Notes: generated by a model from the sequence alone, not told the origin. A DNA stretch of 64,000 nucleotides from Bettongia penicillata ogilbyi (GCA_023548195.1 JAJHZJ010000751.1:124001-188000), one strand, 5' to 3'; positions 11,290-21,749 are shown, numbered from the stretch's first letter. Numbers and translations are program-made.

Positions 11290-11690
11290 GCGCATTAGCA
11301 TTCATTCATTTATACATTCATCATGTAATAACCACTCATTATAAGCCTATAATGTCAGGAAGCATGGTAGGTAGTGGGTCTATTATAACAAAAATTAATC
11401 AGTACCACTTTCAAGTAGCTTCATTATATTAGGCAAAAACATATACAAAGAAGTATCAATAAAACTATAGTATAGGAATTGACCTTGTTATTTTATTGGA
11501 ACAGGAAAATATCAGGTGAAAAATTTTCCCTACCAAAATAGGCCAGCACTTTCTTTGCAATTTAGAGTAGAGAAAGTTTTCCTAAAGCATTGAGATCTTT
11601 CATGCTTTCTCCAGGGTCACACTGTCAATAAGTGCTAGTTGCAGAATTTAAACCTATGTCTTAAATCTATGTCTTACTGTGTTCATTGTC
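11290..11690. repeat. L2-type fragment (plus) and MIR fragment (minus)
   Basis: 11300-11460 resembles the L2-related 'cattcattcaacaagcatttat ... tactatgtgcc' series. 11590-11680 contains CCAGGGTCACACTGTCAATAAG and AATTTAAACCTATGTCTT, the reverse of the MIR core. Confidence 0.45.
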
Positions 11691-11821
11691 AGCTTTTTAG
11701 CCACTAGACTTCAAATATCTACAGAGACCCCAATGGATCTCATGCAGTGGATAGCACTTTTACTGAGCCTTGAAAGAAGCAAGCGATTCTCAGAGATAGA
11801 GATGAAGAGGGAACATAACGA

Positions 11822-11823
11822 AT

Positions 11824-11858
<35 letters not shown>

Positions 11859-11868
11859 ATATATATTT

Positions 11869-11901
<33 letters not shown>

Positions 11902-11930
11902 ACGTGTGTGTGTGTCTACAAATACATACA
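11822..11930. repeat. (AT)n and (TG)n compound microsatellite
   Basis: Three AT arrays separated by TTT-containing interruptions, then about ten TG units, TACG, and more TG. Confidence 0.95.
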
Positions 11931-12039
11931 CATACAGAGAGACAGGGAATGAGAATGGTTAATAGACATCTTGGAACATTCCGGTCATTGTTCTCTCAGT
12001 GTGCATTTGAAGAGGAGTAATTTGAAGAGACATGGGGAA

Positions 12040-12660
12040 TAATGAAGGAAAGGTGGTCTGGAACAGGAGTGTGAAAGGTTTTAAATCCAAATAGGGATTT
12101 TTATATTTTATATTAGATGCATTAGGGAGTTATGGTTGCTTCTTGAGGGAGAGAATAGAAGGGTCTAATCTTTGCAGAGTGGCAAATGTGGCAAGAGTGA
12201 GAGCTAACAGGCATGGATGGATCAGTTAAAAGTACTTTGCTAGTTTTTGGTTTTTGTTGTTTTAGGATCACAAAGAAATAGGTTTATTTGTAGGCATCAG
12301 AGAAATAGCAGATGGACAGGTTGCAAAGAAGTGAGGATGGTATAGGGGGCAATATGCTGGAGGTGATGGAATGGAGTCACTTGTTCAGGCAGAGGGGACA
12401 CATTTGTCAAAGAGGACCATGTATTCATGTGAGAAAGAACAAAGGAACAAAATTAAGTGACAGGAAATGAATGATGCAAAATGAAAATTAGGGGAGAAAA
12501 GGTAGCTTGTGGTGAATGTTGATAAGTTTCTCAATTGGAAGAAGAGGGCAGGTATAAGGGGGAAATTGAGGAGAGATTAAAAGGCTTAGAACTACCATAG
12601 TTATGAGTGGCAGAGAGAAATGTTTAGGGATCTCTAAAAGGATTACCTTATTTTAGAGAA
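12040..12660 (+). repeat. ancient interspersed repeat, class unassigned
   Basis: GTGAAAGGTTTTAAATCCAAATAGGG and GATGCATTAGGGAGTTATGG parallel GGACTTTGAATGC and CAATAGGGAGCC at 3570-3650. The second half (GGTGATGGAATGGAGTCAC, AGGAGAGATTAAAAGG) continues the same long family. Degraded. Confidence 0.4.
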
Positions 12661-12832
12661 GGCCCGCTGATAATATGGAACATAATTTATACTGGGCCCA
12701 GGAATTGAGGTTTTCATTGTGTTTTCTTGTTTGTTTTGTTTTGGTTTGGGGGGTTTTGTCCAGTTCTTTTTAGTAGCACATGATGGGAAAGACAAATTGA
12801 GCATGGTTTGAGTAATCCAAAATTTTACCTTG

Positions 12833-12845
12833 GCAAGACATTATT
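12833..12845. repeat. candidate target-site duplication of HAL1 B (left)
   Basis: GCAAGACATTATT matches GCAAAACATGATT at 18425-18437 at 11 of 13 positions. The two copies bracket the complete B element with C inside it. Confidence 0.6.
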
Positions 12846-13347
12846 ATTTTTTCTTTTTATATATTAATTGATTTTTAGTTTTCAACATTTATTTCCAAAA
12901 GATTTTGAGTTCCAGAATTCCTCCCCATCTCTCCCCTGTCGCCACCCTCTTATCCCCTTTCCCTTTATTTTCTTGTAGGGAAAGACAGATTTCTATACTC
13001 CATTGACTATGTATTTTATTCTCTGGTTGCATGTAAAACATTTTTTAACATTTGTTTTGAAACATTGAGTTCCAAATTCTCCTCCTTCTTTCCTCCTCAT
13101 CTACCCTCATTGAGAAGGCAAGCGATTCAATATAGGCTATACATGTACAGTTATGCAAAACACTTCCATAATAGTCATGTTATGAAAAACGAACTATATC
13201 TCCCACTATCCTTTTCCACCTCTCACTAATTCTGTTTTCAAATTTGACCCTGTCCCTTTTCAAAAGTGATTGCTTCTGACTAACCCTCCTTCCTACCATC
13301 CCCCTTCTTATCCCCGTTCCCCTTACTTTTCTGTAGGGTAAGATACT

Positions 13348-13373
13348 CAATTGGTTAATTGCTTAACCAATTG
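13348..13373. repeat. short perfect inverted repeat
   Basis: Arms CAATTGGTTAA and TTAACCAATTG (11 bp) surround a 4-nt loop TTGC. A further TTGGTTAAG follows directly. Lies inside HAL1 B's 3' region where the other copies do not show it. Confidence 0.9.
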
Positions 13374-13596
13374 GTTAAGCCAAATAAGATGAATGTAAGA
13401 TTCACTCATGCCCTCTCAGCTTGCCACTCTTACCCTCCATTGTGAAACCTTTTTCTTGCTTCTTTTATGTGAGATAATTTACATCATTCTATACCACCCT
13501 TTCTTCTCCCAATATATCTCTCTCATCCATTAATTTTATTTTTAGATATCATCCCTTCATTTCAACTCAGACTGTGCCCTCTATCCATCCATTCAT

Positions 13597-13651
13597 CTCT
13601 ATTTATCTATGTATCTATCTATGTATCTATGTATGTATGTATCTATCTATC

Positions 13652-13682
<31 letters not shown>

Positions 13683-13687
13683 CTATC
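13597..13687. repeat. (ATCT)n/(ATGT)n microsatellite inside HAL1 B
   Basis: Long ATCT array with ATGT and ATTT variants at the same internal site as the microsatellites of copies A, C and D. Confidence 0.95.
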
Positions 13688-13812
13688 ATCTTTCCTCCAA
13701 CTACCTTAATACTAAGCAAGATCTTATGAGTTACAAATATCATCTTTCCATGTAGGAATAAAAAAGGTCCAATTTAATAATTCCCTTATGATTTCTCTTT
13801 CCTGTTTACCTT

Positions 13813-14473
13813 TTTTATGCTTCTTTTGATTCTTGTATTTGAAAGTCAAATTTTCTATTCAGTTCTGGTCTTTTCATCAAGAATGCTGAAAGTTCTCCAT
13901 TTCATTCAATGACCACTGTTCCCCCTGTCATACGATACTCAGTTTTTCTGGTTAAGTGATTCTTGGTTTTAATCCTAGTTCCTTTATTCTCTGAAATATT
14001 GTATTACAAGCCCTCTGATCCCTTAATGTAGAAGTTGCTAGATCTTGTGTAATCCTGACTGTATTTCCACAGTACTTGAATTGCTTCTTTCTGACTGCTT
14101 GCAATATTTTCTCCTTACATGGGAATTATGGAATTTGATTAAACTATTTCTAAGACTTTTTCTTTTCTGATCTCTTTGAGCAGGTGATGGGTGGATTATT
14201 TCCATTTATATTTTCCTCCTCTGGTTCTAGAATATCAGGGCAGTTTTCCTTGTTAATTTCTTGAAAGATGATGTCTAGGCTCCTGTTTTGATTATGACTT
14301 TCAGGTAGTCCAATAATTTTTGAATTATCTCTCCTTGATCTATTTTCCAGGTCAGTCGTTTTTTCAATAAGATGTTTCACATTGCTTTCTATTCTTTAAT
14401 TTTTTTCATTCTGTTTTATAATTTATTCCTTTCATAAAGTCATTAACTCCCATTTACTCCATTCTAATTTTGA
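13813..14473 (-). pseudogene. L1 ORF1-type remnant of HAL1 B, C-terminal half
   Basis: The open stretch 14150-14380 encodes TDLENRSRRDNSKIIGLPES and ENCPDILEPE, the ORF1 RNA-binding (RRM-like) core, here with some changed positions. The N-terminal half lies at 17408-17806 beyond copy C. The combined frame also carries its own stops and shifts. Confidence 0.75.
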
Positions 14474-14488
14474 AGGAATTGCTTTCTT
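14474..14488. repeat. target-site duplication of HAL1 C (left)
   Basis: AGGAATTGCTTTCTT, identical over 15 of 15 bases to 17393-17407. The duplicated sequence belongs to ORF1 of copy B. Confidence 0.95.
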
Positions 14489-14624
14489 GTTTTTTTTTAA
14501 TAAAAATTTATTTAACTTTTTACATTCATTTTCACAAAATTTTGGTTTCCAAATTTTCTCCCCTTTTATCCCCTCTCCCACCCCAAAACACCAAGCATTC
14601 TAATTTTTTCTATCACCAATCTGC

Positions 14625-14730
14625 CCTTTATTTTCTTGTAGGGAAAGACAGATTTCTATACTCCATTGCCTATATATTTTATTCTCTGGTTGCATGTAAA
14701 ACATTTTTTAACATTTGTTTTGAAACATCC
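14625..14730 (-). repeat. 104-bp block shared with HAL1 B
   Basis: This block differs from 12961-13064 in copy B by only about two bases, while the flanking parts of B and C differ at roughly a quarter of positions. C also carries what looks like its own diverged version of the same block at about 14757-14845, so the block is duplicated within C. Confidence 0.8.
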
Positions 14731-14837
14731 CTCCCTTCTCTTGTCCCCATCTTCTCTTTTGTCCTGTAGGGCCAGATGACTTTCTATTCCTCATTAACTT
14801 ATCTCCTAGTAGCAAGAACAATACTCAACAATTGTTC

Positions 14838-15341
14838 CTAAAACTTTGAGTTCCAAATTCTCCCCATCCCTCCCTCCCCACCCATTCCCTTTGGGAAGGC
14901 AGGCAATTCAATATATGCCCTATCTGTGTAGTTTTGCAAATGACTTCGAAAATAGTCGTGTTGTGTAAGACTAACTGTATTTCCCTCCATCCTATTCTGC
15001 CCCCCATTGTTTTTATTCCGTCTTTTGATCCTGTCCCTCCCCAAGAGTGTTGGCTTCAAATTTCTCCCTCTTCCCATTGCCCTCCCTACTATCATCCCCC
15101 CTCCTTGCTTATCTCCTTCTCCCCCACTTTCCTGTATTGTAAGATAGGTTTTCAAACCAAAATGAGTATGCATTTTATTCCTTCCTTTAGTCGAATGTGA
15201 TGAGGGTAAACTTCTTGTTTTTTTCTCATCTCTCCTCTTTTTTCCTCCACTAAAAAGTCTCCCGCTTGCCTCTTGAATGAGATATAATTTACCCCATTCC
15301 ATTTCACCCTCTTTCCTCCCACAACATTTCTCTCTCACCAT
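14838..15341 (-). other. 167-codon open frame in HAL1 C 3' region
   Basis: An uninterrupted purine-rich, Lys/Arg/Gly-rich frame downstream of ORF1. The C-terminal part has the pattern HDY-x4-L-x2-YT...YIEL...WNSKF. Related frames are visible in copy A (1322-1513, QHDYYGGILHDYT) and copy D (22447-22653, HNYYGTALHCYT...YIEL). No known domain. Purine-rich DNA has few stop codons, so the frame may be accidental. Copy-level similarity is expected from homology alone. Confidence 0.35.
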
Positions 15342-15401
15342 TTACCTTAATTTCTTTTAAGATATGGTCCCATCCTATTCAATTCACTCTGTGCTCTCTG
15401 T

Positions 15402-15482
15402 CTCTGTATGTGGGTGTATGTGTGTATGTGTGTGCCTCCACACGTGTACATATGTGTGTGTGTGTGTATGTGTGTGTGTGGT
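15402..15482. repeat. (TG)n/(TATG)n microsatellite inside HAL1 C
   Basis: GTGTATG-rich array between the CACTCTGTGCTCTCTG and CCACCAACTCCCCAGACACTGAAAAA landmarks, the conserved internal microsatellite site of the family. Confidence 0.9.
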
Positions 15483-15602
15483 CCCACCAACTCCCCAGAC
15501 ACTGAAAAATTTTACGAGTTACAAATATTGTCTTTCCATGTAGGAATGTAAACAGTTCACTTTTGGTAAGTCCCTTATGACTTCTCTTTGCTGTTTGCTG
15601 TT

Positions 15603-16705
15603 TCATGCTTCTTCTCCTTCTTGTGTTTGAAAGTCAAATTTTCTTTTCAGCTCTGGTCTTTTCATCAAGAATGCTTGAAAGTCCTCTGTTTCATTGAAAG
15701 AACATATTTTCCCCTGAAGTATTATACTCAGTTTTGCTGGGTAGGTGATTCTTGGTTTGAGTCCTAGTTCCTTTGACTTCTGGAATAGGATATTCCATCC
15801 CTTAATGTAGAAGCTGCTAGATCTTGTGTTATCCTGATTGAATTTCCACAATACTGGAATTATTTCTTTCTAGCTACTTGCAATATTTTCTCCTTGACCT
15901 GGGAATTCTGGAATTTGGCCACAATATTCTTAGGAGTTTCTCTTTTTGGATCTCTTTCAGGTGATGATTGATGGATTCTTTCAATACTTATTTTGCCCTC
16001 TGGTTGTAGAATATCAGGGCAGTTTTCTTCAATAATTTCATGGAGGATGATGTTTAGGCTCTTTTTTTTATCATGACTTTCATGTAGTCCCATAATTTTT
16101 AAATTGTCTCTCCTGGATCTATTTTCCAGGTCAGTTGTTTTTCCAATGAGATATTTCACATTCTTTGACATTTTTTCTTTCTTTTGGTGCTGTTTTTTGA
16201 TTTCTTGGTTTCTCAGAAAGTCATTAGACTTCATCTGTTCCATTCTAATTTTGAGAGAACTATTATCTTCAGTGAGCTTTTAAACCTCTTCTTCCATTTG
16301 GCTAATTCTGCTTTTGAAAGCATTCTTCTCCTCATTGGCTTTTTGAACCTCTTTTGTCAATTGAGTGAGCCTATTTTTCAAGGTGTTATTTTCCTCAGCA
16401 TTTTTTTAGGTCCCCTTTAGGAAGGTATTGACCCATTTTTCATGCTTTTCTTGCATCTCTCTCATTTCTCTTCCCAGTTTTTCCTCCACCTTTCTAACTT
16501 GATTTTCAAAATCCTTTTTGATCTCTTCCATGGCCTGAGCTCACTGGACATCCACTTGGGATGTCTGGGACACAGAGGCCCCGACCTCCACATCTTTCCC
16601 TGATAGTAAGAATAGTTCCTCTTCATCAGAATTGAAAGGCGGGAACATCTGTACCCCATCAAAGTAGCTTTCTATAGTCTTATTTTTCTTCCCTTTTCTG
16701 GGCAT
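15603..16705 (-). pseudogene. L1 ORF1-type protein of HAL1 C, frame-disrupted
   Basis: About 367 codons from ATG (16703-16705; start MPxKGKKNKT shared with copy E) to TGA (15603-15605). The N-terminal acidic/basic leader is followed by a heptad coiled coil (about 16100-16500). Next comes the RRM-like domain (LENRSRRDNLKIMGL, ENCPDIL) in the open stretch 15860-16243, and then the C-terminal domain (PRITYPAKLS, EDFQAFL) in 15603-15851. These match the three-part layout of L1 ORF1p, an RNA-binding trimeric chaperone that coats its own transcript. At least two frame breaks and stops around 16243-16462 inactivate it. Confidence 0.85.
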
Positions 16706-17392
16706 TTTCCCAGCTAGTTACTTGACTTTTGAGATTCCTCTGCACCCCTGCCTAGATCCACCCACCTAGTGCTTGGGGTCTGAGATTCAAATGGGCTTTC
16801 CACGACAGATGCGGCTGCTATTCAATGTGAGCTCACATTCTGTTGCCTGGGTGGGGCAGGGCCGCCTCCCAGGCTCAGTTCCCTTAGGGGGTTTATGCAG
16901 AGACCTTAGGTAATGGCCCTGAACTTCTGCCTGCTGCTTCGGGAGTCCTGAGTCCCGGACCGCCGCCGCTGTCTCTGCTGCTGCCTCTGCCGCTCCCTCT
17001 GCTGCTGCCTTCCGAGGATGCCTGAGTCACGGAGACACCCCGCTCGCCTCTCGGCCTGCCCAGACATCTCTCTCACTGACCTGTAGGACCTGTGGGCGGA
17101 GGGACCTTCCCAGCCACCAGAGATTCCATCCCTGAAGCCTGCTTGGATCTGCTCCTCTGGGGTCACATGGCCCAGGGCAGCATAGGGGTGGACTCCACTG
17201 TCTGGAGCACGATGGACCCCTGGGGATGGCTCTCCAGAGCCCTCTGGAACGGAAATCTTTTCCACTGTGTTTCTGCGTGGCTTGCAGTGCTCCAGATTTT
17301 GTGGGGAGTTCTTCTTGCAGGAAATATATGGGCTGTGGGTTCGCAGCTAGCATACTTGAGTCTTTCTACTCTGCCATCTTGGCTCCACCCCC
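16706..17392 (-). promoter_or_regulatory. GC-rich 5' region of HAL1 C (putative internal promoter)
   Basis: GC- and CpG-rich compared with the window. Contains CCGCCGCCGCTGTCTCTGCT-type trinucleotide runs and a YY1-like CAAGATGGC (17373-17381 on the minus strand) at the very start, as in human L1 5' UTRs where YY1 fixes the start site. Homologous to the 5' region of copy E but not visibly to those of B, D or F. Promoter activity is an inference. Confidence 0.5.
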
Positions 17393-17407
17393 AGGAATTG
17401 CTTTCTT
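17393..17407. repeat. target-site duplication of HAL1 C (right)
   Basis: AGGAATTGCTTTCTT, identical to 14474-14488. Confidence 0.95.
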
Positions 17408-18424
17408 TGGTGTGCTTTGGGATCTTTTCCATTTAGTCAATTCAGCTCTTTAAGGTAAGCTTCTCCTCATTGGCTTTTTGGAACTCTTTTGAATTTTGGG
17501 TTAGTCTTCTTATGGTGTTATTATCTTTAGTATATTTTTGGTCTCCTTCAGCAAACTGCTGACTTGTTTTTCATGATTTTCTTTCATCACTGTCATTTCT
17601 TTTCCCAATTTTTCCTCTACTTCTATTACTTGACTTTCAAAATCCTTTTTGAGGTCTTCCATGACCTGTAACCAATTCATATTTTTTTCTTGGATGCTTT
17701 TGATGTAGGAGAATTGACTTTCCTGTCTTCTGGTTATATGTTTTGATCTTCTCCATCACCAAAGTAAGATTCTGTAGTCTGACTTATTTTTCCTCTGGCA
17801 GTTCATGTTCCCAGCCAAATATTTGATTTTCTAAGTGTTTGTCAAGATAGTATTCTGCTTCCAGTGGGGTTGGGGTTGGGGTGGGAGTTGGTGTGTGTCC
17901 AAGGATTCAAGAGTTTTGCCTCAGCTGCTGGATCCCCCATCATCCATGGACTCAGAGCACCAGGAAGCTGGTGCTGCTGCTGCTGCCATTGCTGTAGGTA
18001 CTACCTCCCCATCTGGTTTTTTCCTGGGGCCCAGGAAACCAGCCAGACTACACCCCTCCCCATATCAGGTCCAACACAGTTTTCACACTTACCTTCTATA
18101 TTGTCCTTGGCATTTGTGGGTTGAGAAATTAGGAAACTGCCATAGCTGCCAGCTATTTAGTCCCCTGATGCCTGCTCTGCCCTTATCTGTGCTGGTATGA
18201 CCCAAGTTGGACTGTGTTCTGCTCTGCACTGATCCACATGCTATAGATGCTTCCTGTAGACCTTCCAGGCTGTCCTGGACTGGAGATTTGCCTCACTTTG
18301 TCACTTTGTGAGTTTTGAAGCTCTAGAATTTTGTTAGAGTCATTTACAGGTATTTGCAGGGGTTTGCAGAAAGATCTCAAGCAGGTTCCTGCGTTTACTC
18401 TACCATTTTGACTCTACCCCCACT
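17408..18424 (-). mobile_element. HAL1 copy B, 5' segment
   Basis: Continues ORF1 of copy B (coiled-coil part, then start ATG near 17804-17806) and the 5' region. Ends with the element start, which in the minus orientation reads GGGGGTAGAGTCAAAATGG at about 18403-18421. Contains CTG/CAG-rich runs at 17965-17995. The 5' region is of the D/F type (AAATACCTGTAAATGACTCTAAC), not the GC-rich C/E type. Confidence 0.85.
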
Positions 18425-18437
18425 GCAAAACATGATT
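18425..18437. repeat. candidate target-site duplication of HAL1 B (right)
   Basis: GCAAAACATGATT pairs with GCAAGACATTATT at 12833-12845 (11/13). Two mismatches fit an old insertion. Confidence 0.6.
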
Positions 18438-18483
18438 TTAGATAAGACAAAGACACAAGGGGTTGGAGTGCAGCAAAAATAGA

Positions 18484-18868
18484 GATTAAGGAAGGAAGGA
18501 AGAACAGAAGGATTCAAGAAAGGAAGGAAAATAGAGGAAAGGAAAAAGTGAGGTAGGGAAGAAAGGAGAGAAGAAGGGAGGGGGGAAAAGAAGGGAGAAA
18601 GGAATGGAGGGAAGAAATGAAAGAAGAAAGGGAAGGAGGGAGAAGGGAAGAAATGAAATGGAAAGGTGGAAGAAGGCACATATGGAGGAAGGAAGGAAGG
18701 AAGGAAAGAAAAATGGAAGGAGAGAGGGAATGAAGGGAGGGAGGGAAAGTGAAAGGGAGGAGAGAAGGAAAGGAAAGGATAGTGGTAGAAAGAAGGAGAA
18801 GGAAAGTGGGAGAGAAAGAAAGGAAGGAAAAAGAGATGAAAGAAAAGGAGAAAGAAAGAAAGGAAACT
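18484..18868. repeat. long polypurine (GGAA/GAAA/GGGA) tract
   Basis: About 385 bp almost free of pyrimidines on the plus strand, made of GGAA, GAAAG and GGGA units with occasional T. Capable in principle of H-DNA. The 89-codon Lys/Arg/Glu frame inside it is compositional. Confidence 0.9.
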
Positions 18869-19660
18869 CTTAATAAATTTAATTATTTAGATCTCTTTTA
18901 TCTATAAGTATTTTTGTTAACCCATAGTTCAAAGTTACATAAGTTTTTAAATGACAGAGCCTGTTTGAACCTCAGTCTGCTGTATCTGAATTCACTGCTC
19001 TTGTTAAAAGAACAGGCTGTTTATAAAATGTCTCAAGAACCTCTAGCAAGTGTTTATGTTTAGCTCACTAAGAAACAGATGTACCTTTCAATATTCTTTC
19101 AGTCCCAATAACAAAGATTTTCTCACTTGTTTGTTCTAGGAAGCAGTGGGTTATGTGATTCATATTTGCCACGACACTAGAGAATATAGAACGGAAATTA
19201 AATGAGTCCATGAGACAAACTATATTTTGGATGTATTGTCCCCTTAAAAATATCAAAATGAAGATTTTCTACCCCAGAGGAAACAAAAATACCATTTTTT
19301 TTCTCCTATCATCATCAAATTCAACTTCCAGGCACTTTTGTTTTATCCTTACAATAAAAGTAGCTGAATTGAAAATGTGAAGAGGCTACCTAAAATTCCC
19401 TGCATTTAATCAATCATGAGAAGCAGATGCACAAAATGGGTTGGCTCTTGAAAAAGATATTTCTCTAAAAGGAAATATTTCCATAATAGAACCATTGGTT
19501 GCAGACTTGGATTAGGACACTTTCCAAGGAAGCAGTTAACCATTCCATTGACTTTGTTGAACTTCTGCTGTTACCTCAGTTGAAATATACTCAGATTCAT
19601 TCAACAGATGTTGGTGAAGTAGCTGCTGGGGGAAGAGCAATGCCTGTATATTGGATTAAA
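18869..19660. other. unassigned sequence
   Basis: No element recognised. Apparently unique. Confidence 0.35.
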
Positions 19661-19830
19661 AATTGAGAGTTGGGAGGGATACTGAAGATCATTTAGTCCA
19701 GGTTTTCTGTTTTATATAAATTATGAAATCAAAGAGAAGGAGGATTAGGTGACTCATGCACCATCACAGAGGACATGAATGACAAATGCAGGATCAAACA
19801 TAAGATCTATGACAAAGTTTAGTGGTCCTT
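19661..19830 (-). repeat. MIR/Ther-type SINE fragment
   Basis: GGGAGGGATACTGAAGATCATTTAGTCCA and later GGATTAGGTGACTCATGCACC match the tail and core of MIR-like marsupial SINEs in reverse. Confidence 0.55.
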
Positions 19831-20654
19831 ACAATTAAATAAAATTTAAAAAATGTTCAAATAAGGAAGGATGCCTAATTTCAGGAAGTTTACAGTTTAT
19901 AAATATGTATTTGTATTTATATGTGTTTTACATAAATGAATTATAACATTTTAAATGATTTTTAGAAGAATGGGGGGGTAGCAGCCAAGATGGAGCAGTA
20001 GAAAGACAGACCTACTCCAGCTCTCCTCCATAACCCATAAAATACCTGTAAAAATGACTCTAAATAAATTCTAGAGCAGTAGAAGCCAAAAAACTACATT
20101 TTCAACCCAAGAAAGCCCGGAAGTCTAACGGGAAAAATCTATTGCACGGTACTCAGAATGGAGCAAGGTGCAACCCAGCCTTGGCATACAGCATGTACAG
20201 AATTGGAGCAGGCCTCAGGGCATGGAATCACAGTTAGCAGCTTCAGTTCCAAGATTTCTCAACCCACAAAGCCAAACACAGGTTCTAAGGTCAATAAGAA
20301 AGCTCTTTCACCTGGGTTCATCTTCTGTTCCTGGCACCAGGGTGAAGACAGTCACTGCTGCAGCAGCATCCACTTTTGGAGCCCTCAGGCTTGAAGAGCT
20401 AGTCTAGGTCTTGGGTTCTGAGAGGCAATCCTGAGGTGAAGAAGAGCATTGATATGGTGGAGCTGCAGATCCTGGGAAGATAAGAATGCACTGACCAGAG
20501 TGTAAGTCATAAGAGGAATAAACTCCTCTCCCTTGATTGTGCCATGTTGGAGGAATTGAGAACTTACAGGTCCCCAGAGAATGCCCTCAACTTGATAAAA
20601 AACTCAAAAATCAAGTAACTGGCTGGAAAAAGGACAAAAAATGGAAGAATAAGA

Positions 20655-21749
20655 AGAATAAGACTACAGAAGGTTACATTTTTGGTGAACAGCCATTTTC
20701 TTCTATCCTTTTGGATGAAGAAGAACAAAGCAGATTAAGACATCAAAGTCAAGGCTTCTGCATTGAAATCTCCAAAAAAAAATATGCAATGGTCTCAGGC
20801 CATGGAAGAGTTCAAAAAGGATTTTGAAAATCAATAAAGAGAGGTGGAAGAAAAATTGAGAAGAAAAATGGAAGCGAAGCAAGAAAATCATGAAAGGGAA
20901 TCAATAGCTTGCTAGAGGAGACACAAAAAATAAATGCTGAAGAAAGTAACACCTTTAAAAATCAACCAACCCAAATAGGAAAAGAGGTCCAAAAATTCAA
21001 TGAGAAGAATGCTTTAAAAAGCAGGATTAGCCAAATGGAAAACGAGGTTCAAAAACTCACTGAAGAAAAGAGTTCTTTAAAAATTAGAATGGAGCAGATG
21101 GAAGCTAATGACATTATGAGAAATCAAGAAATTACAAAACAAAAGCAAAAGAATGAAAAAAACTAGAAGACAATGTAAAAATATTTCTTTGGAAAAATAA
21201 CTGACCTGGAAAAGAGATCTAGGAAAGAAAATTTAAACATTATTGGTCTACCTGAAAACCATGATCAGAAAAAGAGCCTAAACATCATCTTCCAAGAAAT
21301 TATCAAGGAAAATTGCCCTGATATCCTAGAACTAGAAGGTAAAACAGAAATGGAAAGAATTCACTAATTGCCTCTGCAAAGAGATTCCAAAAGGAAAACT
21401 CCTAGGAATATTGTAGTGAAATTCCAGAGTTCCCAGGTCAAGGAGAAAATATTACAAGCAGACAGAAAGAAATAATGCAAATATGGTGGAAATACAACCA
21501 GGATAATGCAGGATTTAGCAGCTTCTACACTAAGGAATTGAAGTACTTGGAATATGGTATTCCAGACATCAAAGGAGCTAAGATCAAAACCAAAAATCAC
21601 CTACCCAGCAAAACTGAGTATAACACTTCAGGGGAAAAATGGAATTTCAATGAAATAGAAGACTTCCAAGCATTCTTGTGAAAAAAACAGAACTGAATAA
21701 AAAAATTCACTTTCAAATACAAAAATCAAGAAAAACAAGAAAAGGTGAA
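20655..21749 (+). pseudogene. L1 ORF1-type remnant, HAL1 D
   Basis: Coiled coil in the open stretch 20909-21166 (RISQMENEVQKLTEE, LKIRMEQMEAND), RRM-like region around 21190-21450 (TDLEKRSRKENLNI, ENCPDILELE) and C-terminal domain in 21475-21681 (KTKNHLPSKTEY, NEIEDFQAFL). The expected start ATG is changed and several stops interrupt it. Confidence 0.8.

Larger units (their letters stand above)
12846..14473 (-). mobile_element. HAL1 copy B, 3' segment
   Basis: The 3' end (plus-strand ATATTAATTGATTTTTAGTTTTC) and purine-rich 3' region of a minus-strand HAL1, followed by the C-terminal half of ORF1. It is interrupted at 14474-14488 by the insertion of copy C and continues at 17408-18424. Net length about 2.65 kb, a full-length element for this family. 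It is the older member of the nested pair. Confidence 0.85.
14489..17392 (-). mobile_element. HAL1 copy C, full length, nested in copy B
   Basis: Complete 2.9-kb element on the minus strand. The 5' end starts GGGGGTGGAGCCAAGATGGC at 17392. A GC-rich 5' region (16706-17392) is followed by ORF1 (16705-15603), then about 1.1 kb of purine-rich 3' sequence, and finally an A-rich tail (plus-strand T9 at 14490-14498). No ORF2 is present. Perfect 15-bp target-site duplications show insertion by target-primed reverse transcription and suggest it is younger than B, D and F. Confidence 0.92.

Noticed and set aside
18604..18873. 89-codon Lys/Arg/Glu-rich frame
   Set aside because: Translation of a polypurine tract.
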